DNA from: JADJQU01 sp035490315 | GTDB lineage: Bacteria > Planctomycetota > UBA1135 > GCA-002686595 | DNA length: 35,662 bases | Direction: 5' to 3' | Assembly (NCBI GenBank): GCA_035490315.1 | Contig: DATHET010000116.1 | Coordinates: forward strand, 1 to 35,662 | Shown here: positions 34,014 through 35,662 of the stretch, piece after piece | Layout of the letters: each line of letters begins with the position of its first letter | Numbering within the stretch: the first letter of the stretch is position 1 | Program-made: the position numbers and the translations under genes | Notes under the pieces: model-generated | Databases searched by the model: none | What the model saw: the letters and a program-made list of their open reading frames with translations, nothing else | What the model was told of the DNA's origin: nothing

Positions 34014-34862
34014 CTATTTGGACTCGTTGAATTCCGCGCGCTCGAGGGATTGCTCGGCGGCGCGGATCTGATGCTGGAGCAGGAAGTTGGTGCGGTCCTT
34101 GAAGAGCAGGAACTGTTGCGTCTGGTGCTCGACGAAGCCCGAGTAGGCCGCGCCGAAACCGTTCACGCCCTTGAGCACCTCGTCGAGCATCTTCTGCATG
34201 TCCTTGATGGCCTTGAGGTCGCGCTCGACCGGCTCGAGCGCCTTGGCCAGCGCCTTCTGGCTGCGCGATGGATTTGAGTCCGGCTCGAACTTCTCCAGCG
34301 CATCCTGCGCCGCGTGCAGCTTCTTCAAGCTCTCCTTCAAGTCCTTCGCGCTCGCCTCTCCCACGCCCTTCTTGGCGACCTTGATCGTCTCGACACGGCG
34401 CGATCCATTGCAGGCCTGGCACTTGAGCAAGCCCTTTTGCTTGCAGGCCCCGCACTTGGTGTCGACGCTGTCGATCTTCATGAAGCCCCACCCGTTGCAC
34501 ATCTCGCACGTGTACCACGAGCTGCCCGAGCAATAAGGGCAGGCGAGATCGACCAACGGATCGGGCATGGTGCCCTTGCCCCCGCAAGTCCGACAGGTCG
34601 TGTGCTTCTTGCCGTCGCACTCCAGGCAGAGCGGAAACTTCGTGTCCTTGCAGTGCTCGCAGACCTGACTCTTCACGCCCTTGCAGCTCACGCAGGGCAC
34701 GTCGAAGGCCTTCCACTGGTGCAGCCCGGCGGCGTCGGCTTCCCACTCGCGCGTGAAGTCCGGCGGCGGAATCTTGGCGCGAGTCTGCTGCGCGAAAGCG
34801 CCGAGGGCGCACAGGAGGGCCATCGCCAGGACAAGGAATCGCGGCCAGGTTCTCGTGCTCAT
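34014..34862 (-). CDS. Secreted protein with eight CxxC motifs (DnaJ-like zinc finger) and a coiled coil
   Basis: A 282-residue exported protein (signal MSTRTWPRFLVLAMALLCAL). Eight CxxC motifs begin at residues 57, 68, 79, 90, 108, 119, 137 and 148, at regular 11-residue spacing within groups. Several read CxxCxGxG-like (CRTCGGKG, CEMCNGWG), as in the zinc-binding region of DnaJ. Four zinc sites would fit. From about 165 to the end the sequence is helical and charged, probably a coiled coil (DLKESLKKLHAAQDALEKF, LKAIKDMQKMLDEVL). There is no J domain. ATG at 34862 starts the signal. It leads a two-gene unit with the triple-trypsin protein and has its own promoter-like site. A periplasmic chaperone or scaffold role is inferred. 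Confidence 0.8.
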   Translation of the reverse strand: MSTRTWPRFLVLAMALLCALGAFAQQTRAKIPPPDFTREWEADAAGLHQWKAFDVPCVSCKGVKSQVCEHCKDTKFPLCLECDGKKHTTCRTCGGKGTMPDPLVDLACPYCSGSSWYTCEMCNGWGFMKIDSVDTKCGACKQKGLLKCQACNGSRRVETIKVAKKGVGEASAKDLKESLKKLHAAQDALEKFEPDSNPSRSQKALAKALEPVERDLKAIKDMQKMLDEVLKGVNGFGAAYSGFVEHQTQQFLLFKDRTNFLLQHQIRAAEQSLERAEFNESK

Positions 34863-34886
34863 CGAAGGATCTCCATGGAGGGGTCG

Positions 34887-34916
34887 AGTATAGACCCTGC
34901 CCTGCGGCGATGGCAC
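34887..34916 (-). promoter_or_regulatory. Candidate sigma-70 promoter of the CxxC protein / protease unit
   Basis: On the minus strand GTGCCA (34911-34916, 4 of 6) and TATACT (34887-34892, 5 of 6) are 18 bases apart. The -10 lies 24 bases before the ATG at 34862. It is among the best vegetative promoter matches I found in the window. Confidence 0.45.
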
Positions 34917-34927
34917 CGGCCGGCCTT

Positions 34928-35662
34928 CTAGGGCTTGCCGTCCCAGACTATCTCGCGGACTTCACCGACCTGGATCGTGATCGCTTCGGTCTTCGTCACC
35001 TCGAGCACAGGATTCGCCCATCGCACCTCGACTGCACCGGTGGGCACGCATTCTTCAGCGCTTCCGCCCTGCTCGAGGCTGTTGAAGTTGATCGGCGATC
35101 CGCCGGAAAAAATCGTGTAGCTCGCGTACTTGGCTTCGCCTTCGTAGCGCAGCCGAAGCTTCGCACCCCGCAGGAGCTCGATCTCGACGTCCTTCACCGT
35201 CTGGCCTGCAGCGAGACTGATCTCCCGACTGATACCGATCGAGCCGGTGCGGTCCCGCGCGGAAATGAGATACGTGCCTGGCACCAGGCCTCCGAACTTG
35301 AATTTGCCTTCTTCTGCTCCAGCCGTCCCGCAGACAGAGTCCTCGTCGATTCTGCTCAGCACGAGAAAGCAATCCGAGGACTCATGCGCCGAGCCGTTCA
35401 CGAGTTTGCCCTCGATGGATGCGCCGACCTGCATTCGCAGCACGATGCCCTCGGTGCCGGCCTCCACCTGCATCGGCTCGGGAGGTGCGTGGACACTTTC
35501 CAATTCGAGCGCTTGGAGGATCCATGTACCGCGCGGAAGCGGCCCCAGCTTGAAGGCTCCCTGCTTGTCGGTCTCGTCTTGCATGCCCATGGAGCTACCC
35601 TTGTGCTCCCCCAGCACGGTGGCCCGGCGCACCGGTGCACCGCTTGGATCGATGACCTTCCC
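34928..35662 (-). CDS. Carboxypeptidase regulatory-like domain protein, N-terminus beyond the window
   Basis: The frame runs off the right edge, and its first visible codons read KVIDPSGAPVRRATVLGE. That is the opening of a carboxypeptidase-regulatory-like (CarboxypepD_reg) domain, a beta-sandwich often repeated in secreted bacterial proteins. At least two such units follow: TDKQGAFKLGPLPRGTWILQ, then GASIEGKLVNGS with GKFKFGGLVPGTYLISARDR. The end of the protein (VRWANPVLEVTKTEAITIQV) is beta-rich. These domains usually act as spacers or binding modules, so function depends on the missing part. The GTG at 35632 is internal. A promoter for the next gene on the same strand lies in the gap after its stop. 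Confidence 0.75.
   Translation of the reverse strand, partial: GKVIDPSGAPVRRATVLGEHKGSSMGMQDETDKQGAFKLGPLPRGTWILQALELESVHAPPEPMQVEAGTEGIVLRMQVGASIEGKLVNGSAHESSDCFLVLSRIDEDSVCGTAGAEEGKFKFGGLVPGTYLISARDRTGSIGISREISLAAGQTVKDVEIELLRGAKLRLRYEGEAKYASYTIFSGGSPINFNSLEQGGSAEECVPTGAVEVRWANPVLEVTKTEAITIQVGEVREIVWDGKP

Noticed and set aside
31022..34030. Open frame of about 1000 codons on the plus strand
   Set aside because: It lies antisense to the triple-trypsin gene, has no recognisable domain and a composition typical of GC-rich shadow frames.

Overview
The window is high-GC bacterial chromosome that most resembles the Planctomycetota. The pointers are a large protein joining a sugar-dehydrogenase-like propeller, HEAT-type repeats and a PVC-type CxxCH haem domain, DUF1080 domains, several Tat-exported TIM-barrel isomerases, an ECF-type sigma factor of the planctomycete style, and secreted proteins with a clade-typical C-terminal domain. 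The phylum call is inference from gene content; the lineage within it cannot be fixed from this window.

Layout. (1) 1-744: the 3' end of a tyrosine integrase runs into the 3' end of a minus-strand tRNA-Val(CAC), so a genomic island probably lies to the left. Beyond the tRNA is a hairpin-rich stretch ending in a strong plus-strand terminator. (2) 770-4603, minus: a compact unit of a DUF669-like protein, cytidine deaminase, NAD-dependent DNA ligase and an ECF-type sigma factor. (3) 4735-9339: an unknown exported protein, a secreted subtilase-like protein, a Tat-exported Fe-type superoxide dismutase and a membrane dipeptidase. (4) 9340-12430: a palindrome-rich regulatory region with a sigma-54-like promoter, a receiver-only response regulator, then groES-groEL and a long terminator hairpin. 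(5) 12478-15674, minus: four tightly packed genes. Two are tandem paralogous RR-signal lipoproteins with a conserved Cys-containing C-terminus; the others are a DUF692/MNIO enzyme and a small partner overlapping it by 4 bases. This is the best candidate for an undescribed system. (6) 15757-20731: pyrophosphatase, methyltransferase, an ATP-PPase of the diphthine-ammonia ligase family, a SnoaL-like lipoprotein, an unknown membrane-anchored protein and a 7Fe ferredoxin. (7) 20786-28344: a DUF1080 lipoprotein divergent from a four-gene unit (TIM-barrel, propeller/haem protein, TIM-barrel, TIM-barrel), probably for periplasmic carbohydrate breakdown. (8) 28527-35662: a large secreted CAP-domain protein, a three-domain trypsin-like protein in which only the third domain keeps a full triad, a secreted protein with eight CxxC motifs just upstream of it, and a truncated carboxypeptidase-regulatory-like protein.

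Working together. Region 5 looks like a modification unit: the MNIO and its partner would act in the cytoplasm on Cys-bearing lipoproteins that carry Tat-like signals and could leave folded. Region 7 looks like a catabolic unit whose members are exported one by one. Much of the window encodes envelope or periplasmic proteins, and seven of them carry RR-type (Tat-like) signals.
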